Of a stretch of 64,000 nt of DNA, positions 1 to 10,277 are shown piece after piece (the first letter of the stretch is position 1; the number at the start of each line of letters is the position of its first letter). The notes beneath the pieces are model-generated. The model had not been told where the DNA came from. It did no database searches and worked only from the letters and a program-made list of their open reading frames with translations. Position numbers and translations under genes: made by a program. The DNA comes from Capra hircus (Eukaryota > Chordata > Mammalia > Artiodactyla > Bovidae): contig NC_030813.1 in assembly GCF_001704415.2 (NCBI RefSeq), positions 19,920,001-19,984,000 of the forward strand, in the 5' to 3' direction.

Positions 1-1355
1 ATTTGAAAGATAACCTACAGAATGGGAGAAAATATTAGCAAACAATGAGACAGACAAGGGCTTACTATACGATCAGCTCCAAAATATACAATCAGCTCAT
101 ACAACTCAAAAAAAAAAAAAAAAAAACTGTCAGAAAATGGGCAGAAGACCTTAATAGACATTTCTCCAAAGAAGACATACAGATGGCCAGTAGGCATATG
201 GAAAAATTGCTCAACTTTGCTAATTATTAGAGAGATGCAAATCAAAGCTACAATGAATATTACCTCTCACCAGTCACAATGACCATCATTAAAAAGCCTA
301 CAAATAACAAATGCTGAAGAAAGTGTGGAGAAAAGGAAACTCTCCTGCACTGTGGGTGGAAATGTAAGCTGGTACAGCCACTATGGAAAACAGTATGGAG
401 GTGCCTCTGAAAACTAAAAATAGAATTTCCATATGATCCAGCAATCCCACTCCCGTGAATATACCTGGACAGATCTATAAACCAAAAAGATACACACACC
501 CCTATGTCCATAGCAGCACTATTCACAATAGCCAAAACATGGAAACAAACTAAATGCCCACTGACAGATGAATGGATACAGAAAATGTGATACATATATA
601 TAATGGAGCACTGCTGCTGCTGCTGCTGCTGCTAAGTCGCTTCAGTTGTGTCCGACTCTGTGCGACCCCATAGATGGCAGGCCACCAGGCTCCCCCGTCC
701 CTGGGATTCTCCAGGCAAAAACACTGGAGTGGGTTGCCAGTTCCTTCTCCAATGCATGCAAGTGAAAAGTGAAAATGAAGTCATTCAGTCGTGTCTGACT
801 CCTAGCGACCCCATAGACTGTAGCTTACCAGGCTCCTCCGTCCATGGGATTTTCCAGGCAAGAGTACTGGAGTGGGGTGCCATAACTTTCTCCAAATGGA
901 GCACTACTCAGCCATAAAAAATGAAATAATGCCATTTGCAGCAACATGGATGCAAGTAGAAATGATCATACTAAGTGAAGTATGTCAGAAAGAGAAAGAC
1001 AAATACCATGTGATATCACTTATATGTGGTATCTAAAATATGTCATGAATGAACATATCTACAAAGCAGAAATAGACTCACAGACGTAGACAACAGATTC
1101 GCAGTTGCCAAGAGGGTGTGGAGGAGATGGATGGACTGGGAGTTTGGAGTTGGTAGATGCGAACTATTACATTTAGAATGTATATACAACAAGGTCCTAA
1201 TGTACAGCACAGGAAACTGTATACTATATACTGTATACTATACTATGATAAACTGTAATGGAAAAGAATATTAAAAAAGAACATATATGTGTATAATTGA
1301 GTCACTTTGATATACTTCAGAGACTGGCATAATATTGTAAACCAAATATACTTCA
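1..1355 (+). mobile_element. Old L1 3' end (ORF2 tail and 3'UTR), interrupted by Bov-A2
   Basis: Positions about 120-600 carry the degraded C-terminal ORF2 coding region: WAEDLNRHFSKEDIQMA near 140-190, then the GCGEKGTLLHC-like region and the WRxxWRCL-like region. Frameshifts are visible. After a SINE insert at 613-894 the ORF2 end and an A/T-rich 3'UTR continue to about 1355. The 5' end lies outside the window. This is a dead copy. Confidence 0.85.
613..894 (-). mobile_element. Bov-A2 SINE inside L1
   Basis: On the plus strand it begins with (CTG)n, the complement of the (AGC)n tail, then aagtcgcttcag and both Bov-A monomers. It is flanked by the perfect 11-bp target-site duplication aatggagcact (602-612 and 895-905). 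It inserted after the host L1 was fixed. Confidence 0.93.
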
Positions 1356-1437
1356 ATTTTAAAAATAATTTTCTTTCTTTTTAAGGTCAAATAATATTCC
1401 ACTATAAGTATAGAGCATATTTTGTTCATATAATAGA

Positions 1438-1611
1438 AGTTGTTCAGTCACTCAGTTGTGTCTGACTCTTTGTGACCCCATGGACACTATCCTTCACTAT
1501 CTCCTTGAGTTTACTCACATTCAGGTCCATTGAGTTGATGATGCTATCCAACCGTCTCATCCTGTTGCTCCCTTCTCCTCTTGCCCTCAGTCTTTCCCAG
1601 CACCAGTATAT
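1438..1611 (-). mobile_element. BovB LINE 3' fragment
   Basis: Antisense of the BovB 3' end: gttgttcagtcactcagttg ... tttcccagcaccag. About 170 bp remain, with a small internal deletion relative to other BovB 3' ends in this window. Heavily 5'-truncated. Confidence 0.8.
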
Positions 1612-1731
1612 TTTCTTAAAGAATATTTTTGATAGTAAAGTATTATACACTGTGACTGCAATTATGCTAATTATATGGTGATGACCTATAAGAGCAGCAG
1701 TTATCAAGTACCTGTTATATACCAATGAAAA

Positions 1732-1792
1732 ATATATACTGTATTTTATCTATATATAGATATCTATATATCTAGATCTGTATCTATAATCT
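1732..1792. repeat. AT-rich simple repeat
   Basis: An alternating TATA/ATCTATA tract with small internal palindromes such as tctatatatagatatctatatatctaga.. No function is implied. Confidence 0.8.
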
Positions 1793-1814
1793 TCCTCACA
1801 ATGCTGCGAATGGA

Positions 1815-1930
1815 ATATCACACTAATTTTTCAAATGAGGAAAGTGAATGGAGGGGCTCACAGAGTATGCAGAAGTGATGGGATTCAAACCAGGCACACT
1901 TAACTCTGAAGCCCAGGCTCTCTTCCCTCC
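1815..1930 (-). repeat. MIR SINE fragment
   Basis: aatgaggaaagtgaatggag and gattcaaaccaggca match the antisense of the MIR tRNA-related and core regions (ancient mammalian SINE). Diverged. Confidence 0.6.
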
Positions 1931-1974
1931 TTAAACAGTCTTCTTACGCTGTGATCAGGGTATGCTGTGTTGTA

Positions 1975-2120
1975 CGCAGTAGAATTGTGCTGGACAGGCA
2001 GACACACAGTTCAGTTCTGACTCTGCCACCCACTAGCTGTGTGACCTTGGCCAAGTCATTTGGACTCACTGAATTGCTTCCTCTGTAGAGGAAGAATGAA
2101 AACAATCGTGATAGCGGTGA
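1975..2120 (+). repeat. MIR SINE fragment
   Basis: Sense-orientation MIR: ctgactctgccacccactag, then ctgtgtgaccttggccaagt, the hallmark of the MIR core. Confidence 0.75.
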
Positions 2121-2125
2121 TACGG

Positions 2126-2348
2126 ACATGCATGCTGAGTCACTTAGTTGTGTCCGACTCTTTGCAACACCATGGACTGCAGCCCGCCAGGATCTTCTGT
2201 CCATGGGATTCTCCAGGCAAGAATACTGGAGTGGGTTGCCATGTCCTACTTCAGAGGATCTTCCCAACCCAGGGTTCCAACCTATGTCCCCTGCAGCTCC
2301 TGTATTGCAGGCAGATTCTTTACCAGGAAGCCACCGGGAAGCCCCCAG
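2126..2348 (-). mobile_element. Bov-tA SINE
   Basis: Antisense of the tRNA-Glu-derived Bov-tA: the Bov-A part (cttagttgtgtccgactctt) comes first and the tRNA-like head (taccaggaagccaccgggaa) last. Full length for the family (about 210 bp). Confidence 0.9.
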
Positions 2349-2377
2349 TAATGATAATAAAACATAACATTTTTGAG

Positions 2378-2962
2378 TACAGTCAGTCCTCTGTATCTGT
2401 GGGTTCTGAATCCATGGATTCAAACAACCAAGGATCAAGAAAATTTTTTTTTAATTCCAGAAAGTTTCAAAAAGCAAAACTTGAACTTGCTAAGTGCCCA
2501 GCAACTATTTACATGCCATCAACAATGTGTTAGGTATTACGAGTAATCTAAAGATGATTTACGGAGAAGGCAATGGCACCCCACTCCAGTACGCTTGCCT
2601 GGAAAATCCCATGGATAGAGGAGCCTGGTAAGGCTGCAGTCCATGGGGTCGCTAGGAGTCGAACACGACTGAGCGACTTCACTTTCACTTTTCACTTTCA
2701 TGCATTGGAGAAGGAAATGGCAACCCACTCCAGTATTCTTGCCTGGAGGATCCCAGGGACAGGGGAGGCTGGTGGGCTGGCATCTATGGGGTCACACAGA
2801 GTCGGACATGACTGAAGCGACTTAGCAGGAAAGACGATTTAACATATACTGGAGGATGTGTAAATATTATGCCATTTTATGTGAGGGACTTGCACATCTG
2901 TGGAGTTTGGTATCTGTGTGGGTCCTGCAACCAATTTCCCATAGATTCCAAGGGATGGTTAC
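2378..2962 (+). mobile_element. MER2-type (Tigger/pogo) nonautonomous DNA transposon, split by Bov-A2
   Basis: Begins cagtcagtcctctgtatctg after TA and ends near gatggtta, matching the terminal inverted repeats of MER2-like elements. Internal text (ttccagaaagtttcaaaaag, tatgccattttatgtgaggg) also matches. No coding capacity is expected. Interrupted at 2562-2829. Confidence 0.75.
2562..2829 (+). mobile_element. Bov-A2 SINE inside MER2-type element
   Basis: A two-monomer Bov-A2 ending cgacttagcagg. Flanked by aaagatgattta (2550-2561) and aaagacgattta (2830-2841), a 12-bp duplication with one change. Confidence 0.92.
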
Positions 2963-3435
2963 TCACTTTGTGCTAAATACTGAGCCTGTCTTGAATTAGC
3001 TCTTCAATCCTTACGAAAATACTACATAATGGATTTTTTTAAGTTCCATGAATATTTATTGAGTCTCTATTAACCAGACATTTTTCCAGGGGATGGGGTC
3101 TCACAGTAAACAGAAAAGAAGAGGAGAAGGGGAAAAAGCTGGTGTTTACTATGGAAGTTGTTTTCTATTTCAACTATTCTATACAGTGTCTCATCTTATT
3201 TGTTAGTAAATCATGAAGGTTTATTAGTAAATCATGAAGGATTTAGACCACCTATGTTAGGCTAAGACAAAGCAAACTCCTTCATAGTTAATGTTTCCTA
3301 AAAGCAAAATAAAAATACCTATTTTTTTTGATGTGTTCAGATAATGCAGGGGAGTTAGTGCAAACTACATCCATCCAATCTTTCTAAAGATAATACAATG
3401 GAAACATTTTAATTCCCTTCCTTTTAACTCCATGT
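2963..3435. other. Intronic stretch, mostly unassigned
   Basis: Holds an ancient-repeat scrap near 3040-3115 (gaatatttattgagtctcta) and a short tandem repeat: the 17-mer ttagtaaatcatgaagg occurs at 3203-3219 and again at 3224-3240. Nothing else recognised. Confidence 0.5.
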
Positions 3436-3647
3436 GAAGTACTTCCCAGGTGGCTCAGTGGTAAAGTATCTGCCTGCCAATGCAGGATACGTGCGTTTGA
3501 TCCCTGGGTCAGGAGAAGATCCCTTGGAGGAGGAAGCTACAACCCACTCCAATACTCATGCCTGGCAAATTCAATGGACACAGGAACCTGGTGGGCTACA
3601 GTCCATAGGGTTGCAAAGAGTCAGATACGGCTGAGCACACACAAAGA
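3436..3647 (+). mobile_element. Bov-tA SINE
   Basis: tRNA-Glu-derived head acttcccaggtggctcagtg followed by the Bov-A body to gatacggctgagcacacac. Diverged at several CpG sites. Confidence 0.9.
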
Positions 3648-3649
3648 AG

Positions 3650-3765
3650 TGAAACACAGGTTAAGGTTAAGGCCCAAGGTCACACCATAGTAAGTAGATT
3701 CAGACTGGAAACCTAGTCAGCCTGGTTTCTAAAGCTGCATTTTAATCACTGCCCACTGCTAGGAG
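3650..3765 (-). repeat. MIR SINE fragment
   Basis: aaggcccaaggtcacaccat then agtaagtagattcagact is the antisense MIR core. It abuts the Bov-tA, so the SINE probably landed in or beside it. Confidence 0.65.
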
Positions 3766-5560
3766 GTTGTGAGAGTCCAGATAAAGCAGGTGAACTGCTT
3801 AACTCAGTGTCTAACACACAGAACCCTCTCAAAGAATGTTGGCCATTATTTTCATGACCATGATTTACTTGTAATATTTCTATATTTGGTTCAGAATGGC
3901 TGCACCTGCTTTTCCTCCTTTTTTTCCCTCCTCAGAAATGTTCCAAGTGTGAGAGGTCATGGAGCAGCCATCAGGAAACTATTCTTCTTGGCTCTGGACC
4001 TGCTCTAGAAAAAAAAAAGCACAGAACAGCAAGATCTTCTGCAAAGTCTGTTCAATACCAGGCCTAATATGCCCGCTTCCTATTCTGGCTGAATTCAAAT
4101 GAGGTAGGGATAACAGTCCTTCTTTCTTGTTTAGCATAGTATAAACCCTTGAATTTTAAAAAATCTGATTCTCTCTCATTTGTCCTAGAGCTAAATCACC
4201 AGTGCAAATAAGTTTCTCAGAAATTCACTGAAAATATGCTTCTCAAGAAAGCTGAAAAGCAAGATGACTAAAATATGTCCTGCTAACATACACAGCTTTT
4301 TAATATTCTAGGTCTTTATTTATATGGATTAAGGACCCTAGCTGATATTATTTATCAACGGCTACCAATAAATGATCATGAATTTTTATTTCCATTATGA
4401 TGTGGAAATCTCATTTATCACTTAAGGAAGTTTGGAGCTAATATTTTCATACACAAAGCTTAAAGTTTTACTGAAAGTCTTGCTTACTAACATCTGCCCT
4501 CACACCCATTTCATGCCCCCAAGGCCAGACCAGGAAAGTATACATACACCACGCAACTCTTACTTATTATGTAATTCACAGAGTCATTTGACTGTGGACA
4601 ATACAAGGATAACATAGGTAAGAACCTGACCCTAATCCATAATTTAATCACAACAACACATGTTTATAATTAAATAAAAATATCAGAATTTGAAGGCAAT
4701 TTAGCAATTTTATGAATTCCGTATTTTTAAAGAAATCTTGTATCTAATTTAATATTGATTTCTTAAATTACATAGTAGGTTTGAGCTGGGACTATGCTTT
4801 ATGTTGGTTATATTGTAGTGAATAAAATAGCAGTCCTTTCTGTCAAGAAATGTATAATCTAGAAGCAAAGGTAGGTTATTAAAGTAGCAGGATAAATCAA
4901 TACCTTCCATTTCTTCCCTAAGAGGTAGCCACTGATGCCTGTGCACTTATCCATTTAATGATCAAATTGCACTTTTTCCAATAATTAGTTGTGTTCAACA
5001 GCAAACCTGATTATGTCAGCTGTACTTCTTATAATTGCATTAATTCAAACTTAACTAGTGTTAAAAGAGTATGTGTGTTTCCATGAAAACTGCTTTAACG
5101 CTTTGAAATGATTTGAAAATTTAAGTTGCCAAAACACTGCTGCTCTACTAGGAGTTGAATGAGACAATGTAAAATAGGAGAAAATTATTGAGAAAGATTC
5201 TGCAAACAAACCACTTTGCAATTTAAAATATCAGTCACTATTTCAAAACTGGTGTATAAGTATAATTACAGTAAACTATGACCCATATGCTAAGCAGAAC
5301 ATAGCCTAGAGGTCAGACCTGTTGAAAGAGAGATGCATGAGGGAAGTCTGAGAGAGCAGTACTGGTGAGGAGATACTGTCAGGGGTCCTGAGCAGAGGCA
5401 GCAGCATGTCCAAATGCTTGGCAACCAACAAAGGTTTGCGATAAGCTTAGTGTGGTGGAAGCACAAATGTTAAAGAATGTGCTAAGGAGCTGAGTCTAGA
5501 GAAATGGTCAGGAGACAGATCCTGAAGGCCTTATCAGGGGATATAAAATTTAAAAAAATG
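3766..5560. other. Intronic stretch with old repeat scraps
   Basis: Mostly unassigned AT-rich sequence. 4780-4900 (tgtagtgaataaaatagcag...) and about 5300-5545 resemble an abundant old mammalian interspersed repeat (the 'tatttattgagcacctact...cagtgaacaaaacagac' family) whose name I cannot fix. No exon seen. Confidence 0.4.
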
Positions 5561-6044
5561 TATGCATTTATTTTATTTTTGGTTGTGCTAGGTGGCTCAG
5601 ACAGTAAAGAATCCTCCTGTGATACAGGAGGCCCGGGTTCAAACCCTGGGTTGGGAAGATCCCCTGGAGGAGGAAATAGCAACCGACTCCAGTATTCTTG
5701 CCTAGAGAATCCCATGGACCCAGGAGCCTGATGGGCTATGGTCCATGGGGTCACAGAGTCGGACAGGACTGAGCTGCTAGCGCCCACACACAGGCCTTTG
5801 TTGCTGCTTGCAGGCTCTCTCTAGTTGCAGTGAGCAGGAGCTACTCTAGTCATGGTGGGCAGGCTGCTCACTGCAGCAGCTTCTGTTGCTGTAGAGCACA
5901 GGCTCTAGGTACATGGGCTTCAGTAGTCGCAGTTCATGGGCTTAGTTTGTTCACAGCATGTGGAATCCGCCCCCAAATAGGAATCAAACCCATTTCCCCT
6001 GCATTGGCAGGCAGGCTCCTATCCACTGTGCCACCGGGGAAGTC
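5561..6044 (-). mobile_element. CHR-2-type SINE, split by Bov-tA
   Basis: Antisense of the long cetartiodactyl CHR SINE: tttattttatttttggttgt, then after a Bov-tA insert the repeated 'gcaggctctctctagttgca / ggcttcagtagtcgcag' units and the tRNA-derived head ending ccaccggggaagtcc. Diverged. Confidence 0.8.
5590..5788 (+). mobile_element. Bov-tA SINE inside CHR SINE
   Basis: ggtggctcagacagtaaaga ... ggtccatggggtcacagagt cggacagg, the full Bov-tA body, starting just inside the canonical head. The CHR sequence resumes at about 5789. Confidence 0.88.
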
Positions 6045-6559
6045 CTTAAAAAATACGGACTTTTTAAGAACAATAGGAAATGAAGGAGGAAATTTTAAAC
6101 GTGAGTGACATCAACGTGTCTTCACAAGATCACTTCGACCTCAGTAGAACCAGATTTGGGGGAAGAAGGCAGAAAACAAAGATGACGGCAAGGAGACAGG
6201 CAGTTGGCTATGAAGCTGATCTCTGTGTGCTTAGTTGCTCAGTCCTGTCCTCCAGGGGGTCTTCCCAACCGAGGAATTGATCTGGGGTCTCCTGCAGAGC
6301 AGGCAGATTCTTTACTAGCTGAGCCATCAGGGAAGCTAGGGGAGAGTTGGAGGAAATTAAGCTTTGTCTAGTTGTCAAGAGGATAGAGAGAATGAACAGA
6401 TCAAGAGAAATTCAGGAGATGAAATTAACATGAACTGGTGAGCAATCAAGCTAGGTGTAAAGGAGAAGAGAAGTCAAAGCTGACTCTCAGATTTATGGCT
6501 ATTAATGGGATACAGGTGTCATTTAAAGAAATATGGAATATTTGAGAAAGAATCAGTAA
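6045..6559. other. Old interspersed repeat with a Bov-tA scrap
   Basis: 6150-6223 and 6339-6540 (gacaggcagttggctatgaa; agtcaaagctgactctcag) resemble the same old mammalian repeat noted at 4.8-5.5 kb. The Bov-tA at 6224-6338 interrupts it. Confidence 0.4.
6224..6338 (-). mobile_element. Bov-tA SINE with internal deletion
   Basis: tgcttagttgctcagtcctg jumps directly to tccagggggtcttcccaacc, losing the middle of the Bov-A body, then continues to the tRNA-like head gctgagccatcagggaagct. Confidence 0.8.
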
Positions 6560-6735
6560 GGGACTTAAGGTGATAGAGTCTATCGAGTTCAATCACATTA
6601 TACAGAGAAGGAATCTAATTTCTAGAGAAAGTCTTTTGCCTTAAATAACAGGGTCAGAAATTGAGTTCAGATCTTCTGACCATCACCCTCACCCATAGTC
6701 TCCTTTCTACCATTATAGTGTGAACACTCACCCAT
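6560..6735 (-). repeat. MIR-like fragment
   Basis: cagagaaggaatctaatttc, acagggtcagaaattgagtt and cagatcttctgacc follow the antisense MIR layout, with strong divergence. Confidence 0.45.
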
Positions 6736-7534
6736 AATTCTTACCTAGGGTTTTGTTGCAAGTAGATCATTACCAAACCACCAATATAATTAATTTTGTC
6801 CCCCTCCCTGCTGCATGTCATATCTGCCCCCATAAACCTCAAAACAACCCTTGGCTTAAGAAATAAAATAAAATCCAAATCCCTTGGCTTAGCATTGCAT
6901 TGAACCCTATAGACTTAAGCTTCACACAGTAAAATCTTTTTATCAGTTTCAGTGGAAAGCTGATCCACAGAAAGATGAATGGAGCAGGCCTTCTGTGAAA
7001 TAGGTTGCAAATAATTGCATGTCAGGCAGGTTTTGGAGAGAAGCCAGTGAAGTATTAAGTGAAAATATGGTGGAGCAGACCCTCCACTGCTCTGAATTTG
7101 AAAGCTCAAACACTGGGGCAGGGAAATATTTTATCCTCATTCAAAGGGCGTGTGATTTATTTCCTCTGACTGCTAATTGCTGCAGAAAGTAGAGAAGCGG
7201 ATTTCAAAAGGGAATTCAACAAAGCTTACCTGGCTTGAAAAATGCTTAAGTGGCATTGGTTCGAATTTACAGAGTCCTTTGGTGATCACTTTCGCTTTTC
7301 ATGGTGATCAGCACGGGGAGCAAAAACAATTAGAAACTGAACAAATGAGAACTGTTTTTAGTTAAAGTATTCAGCAGGAAAAGACAAAAAAAGAGGACAA
7401 ATTCGAAGTCCTGAATGGGAACAGAACTTTTCTATTTGAGAAATTTCTATTTTGCATTTAATTTTTCTGTTGTAACTGTTCTACTGTTGAGAAGGCAAAC
7501 TTTTGACTCAAGAAATACTGATTTTATCCATTTG
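6736..7534. other. Intronic stretch, L2-like scrap at start
   Basis: 6820-6910 (aataaaataaaatccaaatc ccttggctta) is L2-like in sense orientation. The rest shows no repeat or exon I can name. Confidence 0.35.
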
Positions 7535-7594
7535 GTTTTTTTTAATGCAACAAGTATTTATTGAGTGCTCATTGTGCCAAGCATTGTTTTAGAT

Positions 7595-8151
7595 CAGCGA
7601 TTTTCAATCTCATTTTGCCTCCTCGCACAATCTGCCTGGGATGTTTGACAATGTCTGGAGTAACTCATAGTTGTTACAATTTGGGGATGAGGGTGCTGTT
7701 GGCATCTAGAAGGTAGAGGTAAGGGATACTTCTGATATTCCACCATGCACAGAATGACACCCCACAACATGGAATTATCTATCCCAAATAGTGCAAACCC
7801 TGAGAAATCCCTTGGACTGCAAGGAGATCCAACCAATCCATTCTGAAGATCAGCCCTGGGATTTCTTTGGAGGGAATGATGCTGAAGCTGAAACTCCAGT
7901 ACTTTGGCCACTTCATGCGAAGTGTTGACTCATTGGAAAAGACTCTGATGCTGGGAGGGATTGGGGGCAGGAGGAGAAGGGGATGACAGAGGATGAGATG
8001 GCTGGATGGCATCACTGACTCGATGGACGCGAGTCTGAGTGAACTCTGGGAGCTGGTGATGGACAGGGAGGCCTGGTGTGCTGCGATTCATGGGGTCGCA
8101 AAGAGTCAGACACGACTGAGCAACTGAACTGAACTGAACTGAGAAATCCAT
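7595..8151 (-). mobile_element. hAT-type nonautonomous DNA transposon (MER20-like), holding BovB
   Basis: Starts cagcgattttcaatc and ends ccctgagaaatcca, matching hAT-type termini; the interior has gacaatgtctggagtaactc and ggcatctagaaggtagaggt. The 8-bp flanks ttttagat (7587-7594) and ttgtagat (8152-8159) fit an hAT target-site duplication with one change. Family name is by eye; strand is a guess. Confidence 0.65.
7811..8139 (+). mobile_element. BovB LINE 3' fragment inside the hAT element
   Basis: About 330 bp of the BovB 3' end, reading cttggactgcaaggagatcc to gagcaactgaactgaactgaac. Perfect 10-bp duplication tgagaaatcc at 7801-7810 and 8140-8149. The C-terminal BovB frame is present but truncated. 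Confidence 0.92.
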
Positions 8152-8425
8152 TTGTAGATGCTGACAATACAACAATGAAAAAAGCGAGAAAAACATTAGC
8201 ACTTATGAAACATTTTAGTGACAGAAGAGAAACAAACAAACAGTTAATAAATAAATATATAGCATACCAGGAAGTGATGAGGCATTATGAAAGAAAATAA
8301 ACCAAGTGGTGGGTAGTGGTTACTCCTGCATAGAAAGAAGTCAAAGAAAGCCTCATTAATAAGAGGACTCTAGAGCAGAACCCAGGAAAGAAGGAAATAA
8401 GGTCTGGGAGTGGGGATTAATCCCA

Positions 8426-8727
8426 TTCTTGTCTTTAAAAATATATATATGTGTGCTAATCATGCATGAATTGGGGATAAAGACAAATTTAAGGTGGGCA
8501 AATTAGTGTCATTGCTTTCCTCCTCTGTTTTACTGACAAAAACGTTATGCTGGTTTAGATGTAGAATATATCATTCTTCAAGTTGTATATATTTTATACA
8601 AGCGAGAAAGTTGCCTTTCTTTACAATCAATTGAAACAGACTCTTTTAATTCAGCTTAATTATTGCAGCCCACAGGTTCCAAACAGCGTATACAAAACAG
8701 TGATCCATGTAACATTGCATATGTGTA
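8426..8727. other. Short intronic stretch, unassigned
   Basis: AT-rich with a small TA repeat near 8440. Nothing recognised. Confidence 0.4.
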
Positions 8728-9013
8728 TAGGCGTACCTTAGAAATATTGCAGGTTCATTTATAGACCACTGCAATAGAGCAAGTCATGAATTTCCTCATT
8801 TCCCAGTGTATATAAAAGTTATGTCTACACTATGCTATATCTTTTAATGTGCGGAATAGCACTGTGTCTAAAAAACAATGTACATACCATAATTTTAAAA
8901 TACTTCATGCAAAAAGAAAGCTGATCATCATCTGAATTTTCAGTAGGTCATAGCCCTTTTGCTGTGGGTGGTCTTGCCTTGATGTTGGTAGCTGCTGACT
9001 CCTCAAGGTGGTG

Positions 9014-9040
9014 GTTGATGAAGGCTGGAGCTTCATCAAC
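9014..9040. repeat. Perfect hairpin, 10-bp arms
   Basis: gttgatgaag (9014-9023) and cttcatcaac (9031-9040) are exact inverse complements around a 7-base loop. It lies at the point where Tigger1 text stops before the Bov-tA. Confidence 0.8.
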
Positions 9041-9044
9041 GAAT

Positions 9045-9250
9045 GGGCTTCCCTGGTAGTTCAGTGATAAAGAATCGTCCTGCCAGTGCAGGAGATGTAG
9101 AAAATGCAGCCCCCATCTCTGGATCAGAAAGATCTCCTGGAGGAGGAAATGACAGCCCACTCCAGTATTCTTGATTGTAGCATCCCATGGACAGAGGAGC
9201 CTGACAGGCTTCAATCCTTGGGGTTGACTGAATGACTGAACACACACACA
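9045..9250 (+). mobile_element. Bov-tA SINE inside Tigger1
   Basis: Head gggcttccctggtagttcag, body to gactgaatgactgaacacac, then a short CA tail. Diverged and full length. Confidence 0.9.
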
Positions 9251-9365
9251 TGGGGTAACTGACAATTCCTTTTTTTTTTTAATTTACTTTTAATTGAAGT
9301 TTAGTTCATTTACAATGTTGTGTTAGTTTCAGGTATACAGCAAACTGATTAAGTTATACATATAT

Positions 9366-9963
9366 CAATTCAGTTCAGTCCCTCAGTTGTATCTGACTCT
9401 TTGCAACCCCATGGACTTCAGTACACCAGCCTTCCCTGTCTATCACCAACTCCCAGAGCCTGCTCAAATTCATGTCCATTGAGTTGGTGATGCCATCCAA
9501 CCATCTCATCCTCTGTCATCCCCTTCCCCTTCCTTCAATCTTTCCCAGCATCAGGGTCTTTTTCAGTGAGTCAGTTTTGCATCAGGTGCCCAAAGTATTG
9601 GAGCTTCAGCTTCAGCATCAGTCCTTCCAATGAATATTCAGGACTGATTTCCTTTAGGATGGACTGGTTGGATCTCCTTGGATCCCAAGGGACTCTCAAG
9701 AGTCTTCTCCAACACCACAGTTCAAAAGTATCAATTCTTCACGCTCAGCTTTCTTTGTGGTCTAACTGTCACATCCATACATGATTCCTGGAAAAACTAT
9801 AGCTTTGACTAGACAGACCTTTGTTGGCATAGTAATATCTCTGCTTTTTAATATGCTGTCTCAGTTGGTCATAACTTTTCTTTCAAGGAGCAAGTGTCTT
9901 TTAATTTTATGGCTGCAGTCACCATCTGCAGTGATTTTGGAGCCCAAGGAAATAAAGTCTGTC
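9366..9963 (-). mobile_element. BovB LINE 3' fragment inside L1 3'UTR
   Basis: About 600 bp antisense BovB from cagttcagtccctcagttgt to ggagcccaaggaaataaagtc. An 8-bp duplication acatatat (9358-9365 and 9964-9971) flanks it, in AT-rich DNA, so the exact edges are soft. Confidence 0.88.
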
Positions 9964-9978
9964 ACATATATACATAAC

Positions 9979-10277
9979 TATATTTAACACAGACAAACAA
10001 AGACCTACTCTGTACCACAGTATACTTCATACCTTGTAATAACGAATAAGGGAAAAGAATCTGAAAAAATTCTGTAAATATATAGATAAATATATTTAAA
10101 ATATATATAATTATAAATTTATATATATAATTTAGAAATTCATATATAATTTTATACATATTTAAATTATATAAATATAAACCTATTTTTTTCAGATTCT
10201 TTTTCCTTATTGGTTATTACAAAGTATGAAGTATGGTATGGTATACAATAGGTCTTTGTTTATCTATGTTAAATATA
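9979..10277. repeat. Long imperfect inverted repeat (about 91-bp arms)
   Basis: Left arm 9979-10069 and right arm 10186-10277 are inverse complements at roughly 85-90% identity by eye (tatatttaacacagacaaac / gtttatctatgttaaatata at the outer ends; gaatctgaaaaaa / ttttttcagattc at the inner ends). The right arm is L1 3'UTR in the host L1's orientation; the left arm is the same sequence inverted. The spacer is an AT-only tract. Confidence 0.88.

Larger units (their letters stand above)
7535..8425 (+). repeat. Old interspersed repeat split by an hAT element
   Basis: 7540-7594 (caacaagtatttattgagtg ctcattgtgcc) and 8152-8425 (acagttaataaataaatata tagcatacc; cctcattaataagaggactc) are consecutive parts of the same old repeat family. 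The interval between is a younger insertion. Confidence 0.55.

Noticed and set aside
9045..9120. tRNA gene from the Bov-tA head (and similar heads elsewhere)
   Set aside because: These are tRNA-Glu-derived SINE heads lacking an intact acceptor stem and always joined to Bov-A sequence.
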